NCBI RefSeq assembly: GCF_001593285.1
Contig: NZ_CP012529.1
Span: 3,038,001 to 3,102,000 of the forward strand
Length of the DNA: 64,000 bases
Source: Psychrobacter sp. P2G3
Lineage (GTDB): Bacteria > Pseudomonadota > Gammaproteobacteria > Pseudomonadales > Moraxellaceae
Direction: 5' to 3'
Shown: one piece after another, positions 57,180-64,000 of the stretch
Layout: each line of letters begins with the position of its first letter
How positions within the stretch are numbered: the first letter of the stretch is position 1
Made by a program: the position numbers and the translations under genes
The notes under the pieces: model-generated
Seen by the model: only the letters and a program-made list of their open reading frames with translations
What the model was told of the DNA's origin: nothing
Databases searched by the model: none

Positions 57180-58064
57180 ATGAAGATTCATCCTCAGTAT
57201 GATCCCGTGGCGCTGTCCTTGGGTCCAGTAGAAGTGCACTGGTATGGCCTAATGTATTTATTAGCATTTGCCGCGGCTTATGGTCTAGCTTGGTATCGCA
57301 GTACCAAACGTGACACTTGGTCAACCGATATGGTTTCTGACTTGGTATTTTACGGCGCGCTTGGTGTCATCTTAGGTGGCCGTGTCGGTTATGTATTGTT
57401 TTATCAATTTGGCGAGCTGTTGCAAAACCCAGCGTATCTTCTCAAAGTTTGGGAAGGTGGTATGTCATTCCACGGCGGCTTCATCGGCGTAATGCTCGGC
57501 ATGTGGTTCTTTGCACGCAAATATAAAAAGAGCGCTTTTGAAGTATTCGACTTCGTGGTCCCTTGTGTCCCAACTGGCTTACTGTTTGGTCGCATCGGTA
57601 ACTACATCAATGGTGAGCTATGGGGACGCGTCTCTGACGGCGGTTATAACTGGTTGACTTATTTCCCGCAAGCTGCCGCCTTTGATATGCAGCAACTACA
57701 GGACAATCCACAGTTACAAGAGCTGATGACTGAAGTTAATGGGCAATACTTATTACCGCGTCATCCGTCGCAGTTATACGAAGCTTTTGCAGAAGGACTG
57801 TTATTGTTTATATTCTTATGGTGGTATTCATCGAAGCCACGTCCGCGTATGGCCGCAACCGCTGTATTCTTGTTAGGCTATGGTATCAGTCGCTTTATCA
57901 TTGAGTTCTTCCGTCAACCAGATGCAGATCAAGGGTTTGTGTTGTTAGGTTGGATGACTAAAGGACAAATATTAAGCGCACCAATGATTATCCTTGGCTT
58001 TATCCTACTGATTTATGCTTACAAGCGTGGCATCTATGATTGGGGTAAGCAAGCAGCTTATTAA
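57180..58064 (+). CDS. lgt: Prolipoprotein diacylglyceryl transferase
   Basis: This inner-membrane enzyme transfers diacylglycerol from phosphatidylglycerol to the lipobox Cys, the first step of lipoprotein maturation. The 294-aa protein has about seven helices. It has VHWYGLMYLLAFAAAYGLAWYRS, the HGGFIGV segment and the Lgt signature GRIGNYINGELWGR. PSQLYEAFAEG and FRQPDAD follow. ATG at 57180 gives the usual N terminus; the 23-codon upstream extension is rejected. It is followed by thyA and folA, a conserved cluster. Confidence 0.96.
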   Translation: MKIHPQYDPVALSLGPVEVHWYGLMYLLAFAAAYGLAWYRSTKRDTWSTDMVSDLVFYGALGVILGGRVGYVLFYQFGELLQNPAYLLKVWEGGMSFHGGFIGVMLGMWFFARKYKKSAFEVFDFVVPCVPTGLLFGRIGNYINGELWGRVSDGGYNWLTYFPQAAAFDMQQLQDNPQLQELMTEVNGQYLLPRHPSQLYEAFAEGLLLFIFLWWYSSKPRPRMAATAVFLLGYGISRFIIEFFRQPDADQGFVLLGWMTKGQILSAPMIILGFILLIYAYKRGIYDWGKQAAY

Positions 58065-58155
58065 GCACCATCTTGTATAAAGCAGCACTTTGCATCAAGC
58101 ACTATGTTAAGAGCTATATTAAAAATACGTTTTGACAGCGTAGAAGAGCAATTTT

Positions 58156-59043
58156 ATGAGCACTAGCAACTCCATTAGTAACAACAAACAGAGTAAAAAC
58201 GAGCAAGCCTACTTGGATTTGCTGCGTCAGGTTATCAGTGAAGGTACTGAAAAAGGCGATCGTACTGGTACGGGTACGCTAAGCCACTTTGGCGCGCAGC
58301 TGCGTTTTGACTTAGCGTCAGGATTTCCATTATTGACCACCAAAAAAGTGCATTTCAAATCTATCGTCTATGAGCTATTATGGTTTTTAAGCGGTAGTAC
58401 CCACGTCGATTACTTGCAAGAGAACGGTGTGCGTATTTGGAATGAATGGGCAACGGCAGAGCAAACGGCGCGCTTCAATCGTCCTGCTGGGGATTTAGGG
58501 CCAGTTTACGGTCATCAATGGCGTAACTATGGTGCTACTAAAAACGAAGATGGTCGCTATAATAACGACGGCTTCGATCAAATCACCCAAGTCGTTGAGC
58601 AAATAAAGACCAACCCCAATTCCAGACGCTTAATCGTCTCCGGTTGGAACCCAGGTGAAGCAGAGCAAGTCGCTTTGCCACCTTGCCACACGCTGTTCCA
58701 GTTCTTTGTCGCGGACAATAAGCTGTCATGCCAGCTTTATCAACGCTCAGCAGATCTATTCCTAGGTGTGCCGTTTAATATCGCTAGCTATGCGCTGTTG
58801 ACTCATATGGTCGCGCAAGTTTGCGGACTAGAAGTTGGCGAATTTATCTGGACGGGTGGCGATTGTCATATTTATCAAAACCACCGTGAGCAAGTTGAAC
58901 TGCAACTGACACGTGAGCTTTATACGCTGCCAACATTGACACTTAACCCTGATGTCGATGATATTTTCGCTTTCAAATATGAAGATATTAGCGTTAATGG
59001 TTATGAGTCCCATCCTGCTATTAAAGCAAAAGTAGCAGTATAA
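58156..59043 (+). CDS. thyA: Thymidylate synthase
   Basis: This enzyme makes dTMP from dUMP with methylene-tetrahydrofolate. The 295-aa protein has the active-site [10 protein letters not shown] with Cys177, the [18 protein letters not shown] opening, and [33 protein letters not shown] and HIYQNH are also intact. A 30-residue polar N-terminal extension and a short insert (about 105-135) make it longer than E. coli ThyA (264). It is coupled with folA, which regenerates its folate product. Confidence 0.97.
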   Translation: MSTSNSISNNKQSKNEQAYLDLLRQVISEGTEKGDRTGTGTLSHFGAQLRFDLASGFPLLTTKKVHFKSIVYELLWFLSGSTHVDYLQENGVRIWNEWATAEQTARFNRPAGDLGPVYGHQWRNYGATKNEDGRYNNDGFDQITQVVEQIKTNPNSRRLIVSGWNPGEAEQVALPPCHTLFQFFVADNKLSCQLYQRSADLFLGVPFNIASYALLTHMVAQVCGLEVGEFIWTGGDCHIYQNHREQVELQLTRELYTLPTLTLNPDVDDIFAFKYEDISVNGYESHPAIKAKVAV

Positions 59044-59092
59044 AAATCTGTTTTTTACTCCATTTTTCTGATGAGAATAATAAGGATATATT

Positions 59093-59662
59093 ATGAGTTA
59101 TGCCCATACTGAAGTTGCCCAAATCGTTGCTATCAGTAGCAATCGCTGTATCGGCAAAGATAATGAGCTACCGTGGCATATCTCAGCAGATTTGCAGCAT
59201 TTTAAAAAGATGACGACTAAACCAAATGATGGCGATATTCAAGGTATTGTCATTATGGGTCGTAAGACTTTTGAGTCGATGAACAGCAAGCCATTGCCAA
59301 ATCGTGTTAGCTTTATCATTACGACGCAGCTAGATTATGCCGAGAAAAAAGGCCTCAAAGGCCGTGATGACGCTTATGTCGTACATAATTTAGATGACGC
59401 ATTAACGCAAGCAGCCAGTCTCGCACACGGTGCGCATCTTGATACGATTTGCGTGATTGGTGGCGAGCGCGTCTTTAGAGAAGCATTTATGTATACCGAT
59501 CGTATTGAGCTGACTCATGTAGATACTGAAATTACTGATGGCGATGCCTTTTATCCTGAGCTGCCAAAAGACTTTGAAATGTCAGCAGAATCTGAGCAGA
59601 TGCACGATGAGAAAAGTGGGTTAGATTTTAGATTTGCGACTTATAGAAAAAAAGAAGGCTAA
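59093..59662 (+). CDS. folA: Dihydrofolate reductase
   Basis: This enzyme reduces dihydrofolate with NADPH, closing the cycle with thyA. The 189-aa protein has VAISSNRCIGKDNELPWHISADLQHFK (the NxLPW active-site region with the substrate-binding acid as Asp). GIVIMGRKTFESM, the Rossmann-type VIGGERVFREA and ELTHVDTEITDGDAFYPE follow. AAGGA is six bases before the ATG. A hairpin at 59728 follows. It is a target of trimethoprim by family knowledge; no resistance substitution can be judged here. Confidence 0.96.
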   Translation: MSYAHTEVAQIVAISSNRCIGKDNELPWHISADLQHFKKMTTKPNDGDIQGIVIMGRKTFESMNSKPLPNRVSFIITTQLDYAEKKGLKGRDDAYVVHNLDDALTQAASLAHGAHLDTICVIGGERVFREAFMYTDRIELTHVDTEITDGDAFYPELPKDFEMSAESEQMHDEKSGLDFRFATYRKKEG

Positions 59663-59727
59663 TGTCATTTGATGTGACGTTGATTATTTATTACTACAGA
59701 GGAGAAACCAAATATGCAAAATTAAAA

Positions 59728-59755
59728 AAGCTCAGCAAAATTAATTGCTGAGCTT
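59728..59755. terminator. Hairpin between folA and the small Cys protein gene
   Basis: A perfect 11-bp stem AAGCTCAGCAA/TTGCTGAGCTT (59728-59738, 59745-59755) has A-rich sequence on both plus-strand flanks. The T-run would therefore be on the minus strand, although it also lies 65 bases after folA. Direction is uncertain. Confidence 0.6.
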
Positions 59756-59930
59756 AAAAAAACTTTTAGATTAGACAGCTATGGAGCTAGACTCCGTTGT
59801 TAGCATACTAATAAAGTTTATTTACCTTGCAGGGTTTATATATTTTATAGTAAATGCTGAGAATAGCAAATGCTAATAAATGTCTGTGCTTCATAGTTGT
59901 GAAATTATTATCATAATTATGGAGGTCATA

Positions 59931-60062
59931 ATGACCATTCAATGCGGTTATCCTAAAGCTGTGCACGTACGTTGGTATCGGAGATATAGATTTAATCGAT
60001 GGGAGCGCGTTTGTGAGCACTGCCGCAGTTATCCAAACCAACAGTTAAGTTTCGATTTTTAA
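59931..60062 (+). CDS. Small basic cysteine-containing protein, 43 aa
   Basis: I do not recognise this small protein. It begins MTIQCGYPKAVHVRWYRRYR and contains RWERVCEHCRSYP, so a single Cys early and a CxxC pair later, plus a His, could bind a metal. It is rich in Arg, Tyr and Trp, suggesting nucleic-acid contact. A near-ideal GGAGG site lies five bases before the ATG, and a weak hairpin with T-run follows at 60101. This expression context is the main support. A longer in-frame start at 59880 is less likely. Confidence 0.6.
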   Translation: MTIQCGYPKAVHVRWYRRYRFNRWERVCEHCRSYPNQQLSFDF

Positions 60063-60100
60063 CGATTAGAAGCTTTTAATTGTTCATTATTAGTTTTGAA

Positions 60101-60132
60101 ATGACAATAGTCTTAGGCTGTTGTCATTTTTC
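60101..60132 (+). terminator. Candidate terminator after the small Cys protein gene
   Basis: A 7-bp stem ATGACAA/TTGTCAT (60101-60107, 60121-60127) with a 13-base loop is followed by TTTTT. It is short and long-looped, so moderate confidence. It lies only 20 bases beyond the convergent uvrC stop. Confidence 0.5.
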
Positions 60133-60146
60133 TATGGAAAACTCAC

Positions 60147-61991
60147 TTATTCATGCAGCACTTTATAAACGGTTTTCGCTAATACCGGACCAATCCCTTG
60201 CACGCCTGCCAGCTCTTGTTGAGATGCGCCAAGCAACTGCTGCATACCGCCAAAATGATTCAGCAAGTCACGACGACGCTTTTCTCCCAACCCCGGTATA
60301 ACTTCTAGCACCGACGATGAACGGCGCTTATCGCGCTTCTTACGGTGCGCAGTGATAGCAAAACGATGGGCCTCATCGCGAATATGCATCAATAAATGCA
60401 ACGCCTTGCTATCCATTGGCAAATCAAGCGCCTCATGATCGATAAAGTGCAATACTTCAAGTCCGGCCTTACGACCCTCACCTTTTGCCACGCTGATGAG
60501 CAACGTATCATTAAGAATACCTAACTCTGTCAATACTTCTTTAGCGATTCCCAGCTGACCTTTACCACCATCAATAAGCAATAAGTCAGGTAATGGCTGT
60601 TTTTTATAGCGGCGTGTTAGCACTTGCTTCATCGCTGCGTAGTCATCCCCACCTTGGATATCATGGATGGCATACTGGCGGTAATCGCGTCGGCGTGAGC
60701 CACCTTGGTCAAAGACTACGCAGCTACCAATGGTCGCCTCACCCATGGTATGGGAAATATCAAAACACTCAATCCGATCAATGGTTCGGTCAGTAACATC
60801 GGCCAGCACGTCTTTGAGTGCGCCAAAGCGCGAATGTAATTCTAAATAATCACCCAGCTTAGTCTTAAGCGCATTGTTGGTATTCAGTTTGGCTAAGTCC
60901 ATCCATTCTGAACGATGTTCACGTACACTGGTTTTAATGACGACTTTGCTACCAAAATGGCTGGCCAATGCTTCACTAACCGCAACCTGATCAGGTAGCT
61001 CATGACTCAATATAATCTCTACTGGTAAGTCATCGGTCACCTGAAAATAAAACGAGGTAATAAAGGCGGATAAATTATCAGCGAGCGGCTCGCTACTATC
61101 GACATCAGGGAAGTAATTTTTACCACCAAGTACGCGCCCACCGCGTACGGTCAACACGTTGACACAGGTCATACCTGCCTGACTAGCAATAGCAATCACA
61201 TCGGCCTCACCCTGCACGGTATAAACCGCTTGCTTTGCCTGTACTTCGCGTAGCATAGACAGCTGGTCACGATAAAAAACTGCTTTTTCAAAGTCTAATT
61301 CCTCGGCTGCACCTTCCATTTTTTCAATCAAAGCGCTGTGAATGTCACTAGAGTCGCCTTTTAAAAAGCGAATGGTATTATTTACATCCTCTGCATATTC
61401 TTCTGGCGATACCAAGCCCACGCAAGGCGCACGGCAACGCTTAATTTGATACTCCAGACAAGGGCGCTTACGTTGCTTAAAAAACGTATTGGTACATTGG
61501 CGCATCTGAAACATCTTTTGCATCAAAACTAATGTCTCTTTTGCCGCGTGAGCAGAGGGGAAAGGCCCAAAGAAGCGACCCTTTTGGTGATTGCCTTTGC
61601 CGCGTCCATAAGCCAGTCTCGGATAAGGTTTATCCGCTGAAATGAACACATAGAGGTAAGATTTATCATCACGCAATAGTACGTTATAAGGCGGACGGTA
61701 CTCTTTAATCAAGTTTTGCTCAAGCAGTAATGCCTCGGTCTCACTACGGGTAATAATGGTCTCAATGTTATGAATCCGCGCCACCAATGCCCGTGTCTTT
61801 GGGTGGTCAATCGTCTTAGCGAAGTAGCTGTTGACGCGGCTTTTAAGCGACTTGGCTTTACCCACATATAAAATATCACCATTTTTACCCAGCATTTTAT
61901 AGACACCTGGCAAATTTGGCAGACGTTTAATTAGATGCTTAAGACGGGCTTTTTTATCATCGACGGGGCTTGTTTCTGAGACGTTAACCAT
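60147..61991 (-). CDS. uvrC: Excinuclease ABC subunit C
   Basis: UvrC makes both incisions in nucleotide-excision repair. The 614-aa protein has the N-terminal GIY-YIG domain ([27 protein letters not shown]), a UVR motif ([26 protein letters not shown]) and the RNase H-like endonuclease domain with [21 protein letters not shown] and [11 protein letters not shown]-terminal helix-hairpin-helix repeats follow ([19 protein letters not shown]). ATG at 61991 is preferred to the upstream TTG at 62009. Length is normal (E. coli 610). Confidence 0.97.
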   Translation of the reverse strand: MVNVSETSPVDDKKARLKHLIKRLPNLPGVYKMLGKNGDILYVGKAKSLKSRVNSYFAKTIDHPKTRALVARIHNIETIITRSETEALLLEQNLIKEYRPPYNVLLRDDKSYLYVFISADKPYPRLAYGRGKGNHQKGRFFGPFPSAHAAKETLVLMQKMFQMRQCTNTFFKQRKRPCLEYQIKRCRAPCVGLVSPEEYAEDVNNTIRFLKGDSSDIHSALIEKMEGAAEELDFEKAVFYRDQLSMLREVQAKQAVYTVQGEADVIAIASQAGMTCVNVLTVRGGRVLGGKNYFPDVDSSEPLADNLSAFITSFYFQVTDDLPVEIILSHELPDQVAVSEALASHFGSKVVIKTSVREHRSEWMDLAKLNTNNALKTKLGDYLELHSRFGALKDVLADVTDRTIDRIECFDISHTMGEATIGSCVVFDQGGSRRRDYRQYAIHDIQGGDDYAAMKQVLTRRYKKQPLPDLLLIDGGKGQLGIAKEVLTELGILNDTLLISVAKGEGRKAGLEVLHFIDHEALDLPMDSKALHLLMHIRDEAHRFAITAHRKKRDKRRSSSVLEVIPGLGEKRRRDLLNHFGGMQQLLGASQQELAGVQGIGPVLAKTVYKVLHE

Positions 61992-62080
61992 AGAATTTAT
62001 TGCTCTCAAGATACTGATATATAGCTGTTTATGGGGCGATAGCGAAAGTTTTGCAAGGTAACTATCAGTGTAACGTCAGA

Positions 62081-62112
62081 CAGAAAAAAAGCCAGCACCT
62101 AGCCGACTTTTT
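62081..62112 (-). terminator. Intrinsic terminator after the DUF3360 gene
   Basis: On the minus strand AAAAAGTCGGC pairs with GCTGGCTTTTT (two G-U pairs), followed by a T-run. It lies about 50 bases after the DUF3360 stop and before uvrC. Confidence 0.82.
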
Positions 62113-62160
62113 CTAATGATTAAAATGTTGTTTGTGTAGCTTATATAGAATAAAACCCTA

Positions 62161-63690
62161 TTAATGACGGAAGTTCGGTAGCAATGCTGGGATACCCGGC
62201 AACATACCTACAATAGCCATAACCCCAGTTAATATCACAAAAGTGACAACAGGGATAATCCAGCGGCTCATCTTCGACAGATTAGCACTACGCTCTTTAG
62301 ACCCAATTAAGCCTAAGTTATCAAGTACAAGTGTAATCGACCACCCAAAAGCAGGATTCACCAGTGCCGATGCAAATACCACAATCGCTGCAGACTGCGT
62401 GGTTTTTCCTTCGCGTGTCATCTCCATGCCTGCCTCAAGTAGCGGAATAAAAACGCCGACAATTAGCGCCACACACATTACTGGCTCCCAAATGGCCAAA
62501 TCCATCGGGTAGCCCCAGATACCTGTAATGAGACAGAACAACCCCGTTAATACAGCACCTGCTGGAATAGGACGCTTGGCAATCGCTGCTGGCACAATAT
62601 ATGTACCCCATGATGACGCAAAGTTTGCACCGCCCAATACTGAGCCTGCCACCTGACGAATGGAGGCACTGGTCATCGTATCATCGATATCCATCAGTAC
62701 ACGCTCAGTGCGTTTTGGATAGCTTATTTTTTGGAAGACTTGATGACCTAAGAAGTCTGGTGACCACATGGCTACTGCCAAAACCGCAAATGGTAGCACC
62801 ACAACGAAGCTCTCAACCGTTGGCAGACCTAGCATCCAACCTGTATCTTCACCCCACCAATACATCGGATTCATATTTGGCAAGCCAGGTGCAGTTTCAA
62901 AGGCAAAGGGTGCACCCATAGCAAATGCCACGCCACCACCTAATAAGCAGCTAAGCGGCACAGCCAGCCAACGCTTTTGGAAATTCTCTAACACGGCATA
63001 AAGTATAATCGTCAATAGAATGACCACAAAGGCGATATGCGCCATGCCAATGCCTTCTGCCCAAGCAAACAGGTTTTTGACTTGTGAGATGGTGCCAATA
63101 AAGCCCAAATAAAGCAGCAACCCACCGCACACGCCTTTACTGGTCAAGTTTGCCAGCAAACTCCCCCCTTTACTGATTGCCAGCAATAAACCAAAGGCAC
63201 CAATAAGTAGACCAAAGGCCATTGGATGACCACCAGCGGCAACAACAATAGGAATAAGTGGAATAAGCGGACCATGCGTACCAGCAAGGTTGGCAGTCGG
63301 TAGCAGGAAGCCTGAGAATAAGATGACAAAAAACGAGACAATTAACAGCTCATAACGGACGTTTTCTAGAACAAAAGCATCACTTAGACCAAGTGGTCCT
63401 GCAAAAGTTGCTGCAATAGCGCCGACCATAACGACTTTACCAATTGTCGCTGCCATTGCTGGAATAGTATCTTCATATTCAAAACGATAATCACGGAACG
63501 GTAAATTGGCACGCCAGCGCTTTGGCTGCATAATTTGTAGTTCATGATTTAGATAATCATCACGGCTATCAAAGCTTGAGTTCGGCTGATGCAAATCAGC
63601 ATAGCTACCTTGCAATTCGTTATCGTAATGGGATGAATTTGACTGCTGCGGATTAGACCCTGAAGCGGGGATCTTGTTACTACTCATCAC
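62161..63690 (-). CDS. DUF3360-type multi-pass membrane protein
   Basis: This 509-aa inner-membrane protein has about 11-12 predicted helices and a polar, Ser/Asn-rich N-terminal segment of about 60 residues. The membrane part opens YEDTIPAMAATIGKVVMVGA and includes NLAGTHGPLIPLIPIVVAAGGHPMAFG and GGANFASSWGTYIVPAAIAKR. These I associate with the DUF3360 family of putative permeases distantly related to the NCS2/SulP-type fold. The transported substrate is unknown. A strong AAGGAG precedes the paired ATGATG start. No neighbour hints at a pathway. Confidence 0.8.
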   Translation of the reverse strand: MMSSNKIPASGSNPQQSNSSHYDNELQGSYADLHQPNSSFDSRDDYLNHELQIMQPKRWRANLPFRDYRFEYEDTIPAMAATIGKVVMVGAIAATFAGPLGLSDAFVLENVRYELLIVSFFVILFSGFLLPTANLAGTHGPLIPLIPIVVAAGGHPMAFGLLIGAFGLLLAISKGGSLLANLTSKGVCGGLLLYLGFIGTISQVKNLFAWAEGIGMAHIAFVVILLTIILYAVLENFQKRWLAVPLSCLLGGGVAFAMGAPFAFETAPGLPNMNPMYWWGEDTGWMLGLPTVESFVVVLPFAVLAVAMWSPDFLGHQVFQKISYPKRTERVLMDIDDTMTSASIRQVAGSVLGGANFASSWGTYIVPAAIAKRPIPAGAVLTGLFCLITGIWGYPMDLAIWEPVMCVALIVGVFIPLLEAGMEMTREGKTTQSAAIVVFASALVNPAFGWSITLVLDNLGLIGSKERSANLSKMSRWIIPVVTFVILTGVMAIVGMLPGIPALLPNFRH

Positions 63691-64000
63691 ATCTCCTTAT
63701 GCTGACTGAGGATTCGATTTTTTATAAATGACGACTTATTTGCCCGAAGTTGTACAAAAAATAAGCTGCCCAACACAAATTGGCAGCCATTGTATGCTAT
63801 CAAGACAAAGATTGCGAGTTTCGGAGCTAAAACTGTCATACATTTATCAATATCTAACTCATAATTAAAACCATGCTGGGAGCATTCTTACGCTAATTAA
63901 AAGACTTTTACACATATTGAAAGTCAGTTAAACATTTAATAAAGTATTAATATTATTAAATGTTTAACACTCGTTACGCTTTAAGACTGGTGACGATTTT
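63691..64000. other. Right-edge AT-rich region
   Basis: No gene is visible. It holds a bulged hairpin GCTGCCCAA/TTGGCAGC (63769-63787 area), which would lie in the leader of the DUF3360 gene, and a perfect 15-bp dyad at 63927-63968. Confidence 0.5.
63927..63968. repeat. Perfect 15-bp inverted repeat
   Basis: Arms GTTAAACATTTAATA (63927-63941) and TATTAAATGTTTAAC (63954-63968) match over 15 bp with a 12-base AT spacer. No T-run follows on either side, which argues against an ordinary terminator. Confidence 0.8.

Noticed and set aside
59808..60041. A 77-codon minus-strand frame overlapping the small Cys-containing protein gene.
   Set aside because: The plus-strand frame has a near-ideal ribosome binding site and a following hairpin; this one has neither.

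Overview
The window reads as chromosomal DNA of a gammaproteobacterium of the Moraxellaceae, most likely Psychrobacter. This rests on the overall protein sequences, the AT-leaning base composition with many long AT-rich spacers, and the acidic, Asn/Gln/Ser-rich style of the proteins. The species call is inference; I could not run a search. I see no prophage, insertion sequence, CRISPR array, rRNA or tRNA gene inside the window. About 53 protein genes can be supported, nearly all housekeeping.

Layout. 0-5.7 kb: a minus-strand promoter of stable-RNA type firing out of the left edge, a uracil-DNA-glycosylase-fold protein, upp, a YdfG-like SDR, an uncharacterised protein with hints of an ADP-ribosyltransferase fold, and two alpha/beta hydrolases. 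5.7-9.2 kb: a lone KpsC-type capsule glycosyltransferase fused to a DUF1653 domain, a GNAT acetyltransferase and tyrS. 9.2-13.3 kb: anmK, fabF and a coiled-coil protein. 13.4-24 kb: aminopeptidase P, a POT peptide transporter, an Ala-rich membrane-anchored protein, lnt, corC, a DUF4105 protein, a YcgN-type cysteine-cluster protein and a dienelactone hydrolase. 24-35 kb: rbgA/ylqF-type GTPase, mutY, tesB, rapA, a D-2-hydroxyacid dehydrogenase, a Baeyer-Villiger-type monooxygenase and an RluA-family pseudouridine synthase. 35-45.5 kb: trxA, rho with a long leader, a glycine-zipper lipoprotein, a YpfJ-type metalloprotease, an acidic lipoprotein, then (minus strand) rpmI-rplT and pheS-pheT-ihfA. 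45.7-52.3 kb: a hotdog thioesterase, hisIE, tatABC, an FBH1-like helicase and dusC. 52.4-64 kb: MAPEG and OsmC proteins, rppH, NRDE and DUF4139 proteins, lgt-thyA-folA, a 43-aa Cys-containing small protein, uvrC and a DUF3360 membrane protein.

How they work together. Lipoprotein maturation is represented by lgt and lnt, with a DUF4105 protein near lnt. Translation and RNA are served by tyrS, pheST, rpmI-rplT, dusC, rluA, rho, rapA, rppH and rbgA. DNA repair is served by mutY, uvrC and the UDG-fold protein. Nucleotide supply is served by upp, thyA and folA. Protein export is served by tatABC. Many transcription units end in clear hairpin terminators, which I list.

I did not find a convincing new multi-gene system. 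The best leads are single-gene oddities: the KpsC-DUF1653 fusion, the possible divergent ADP-ribosyltransferase-fold protein, the DUF4105 protein near lnt, the small Cys-containing protein with an ideal ribosome binding site, the rho leader, and two perfect AT-rich dyads in intergenic DNA.
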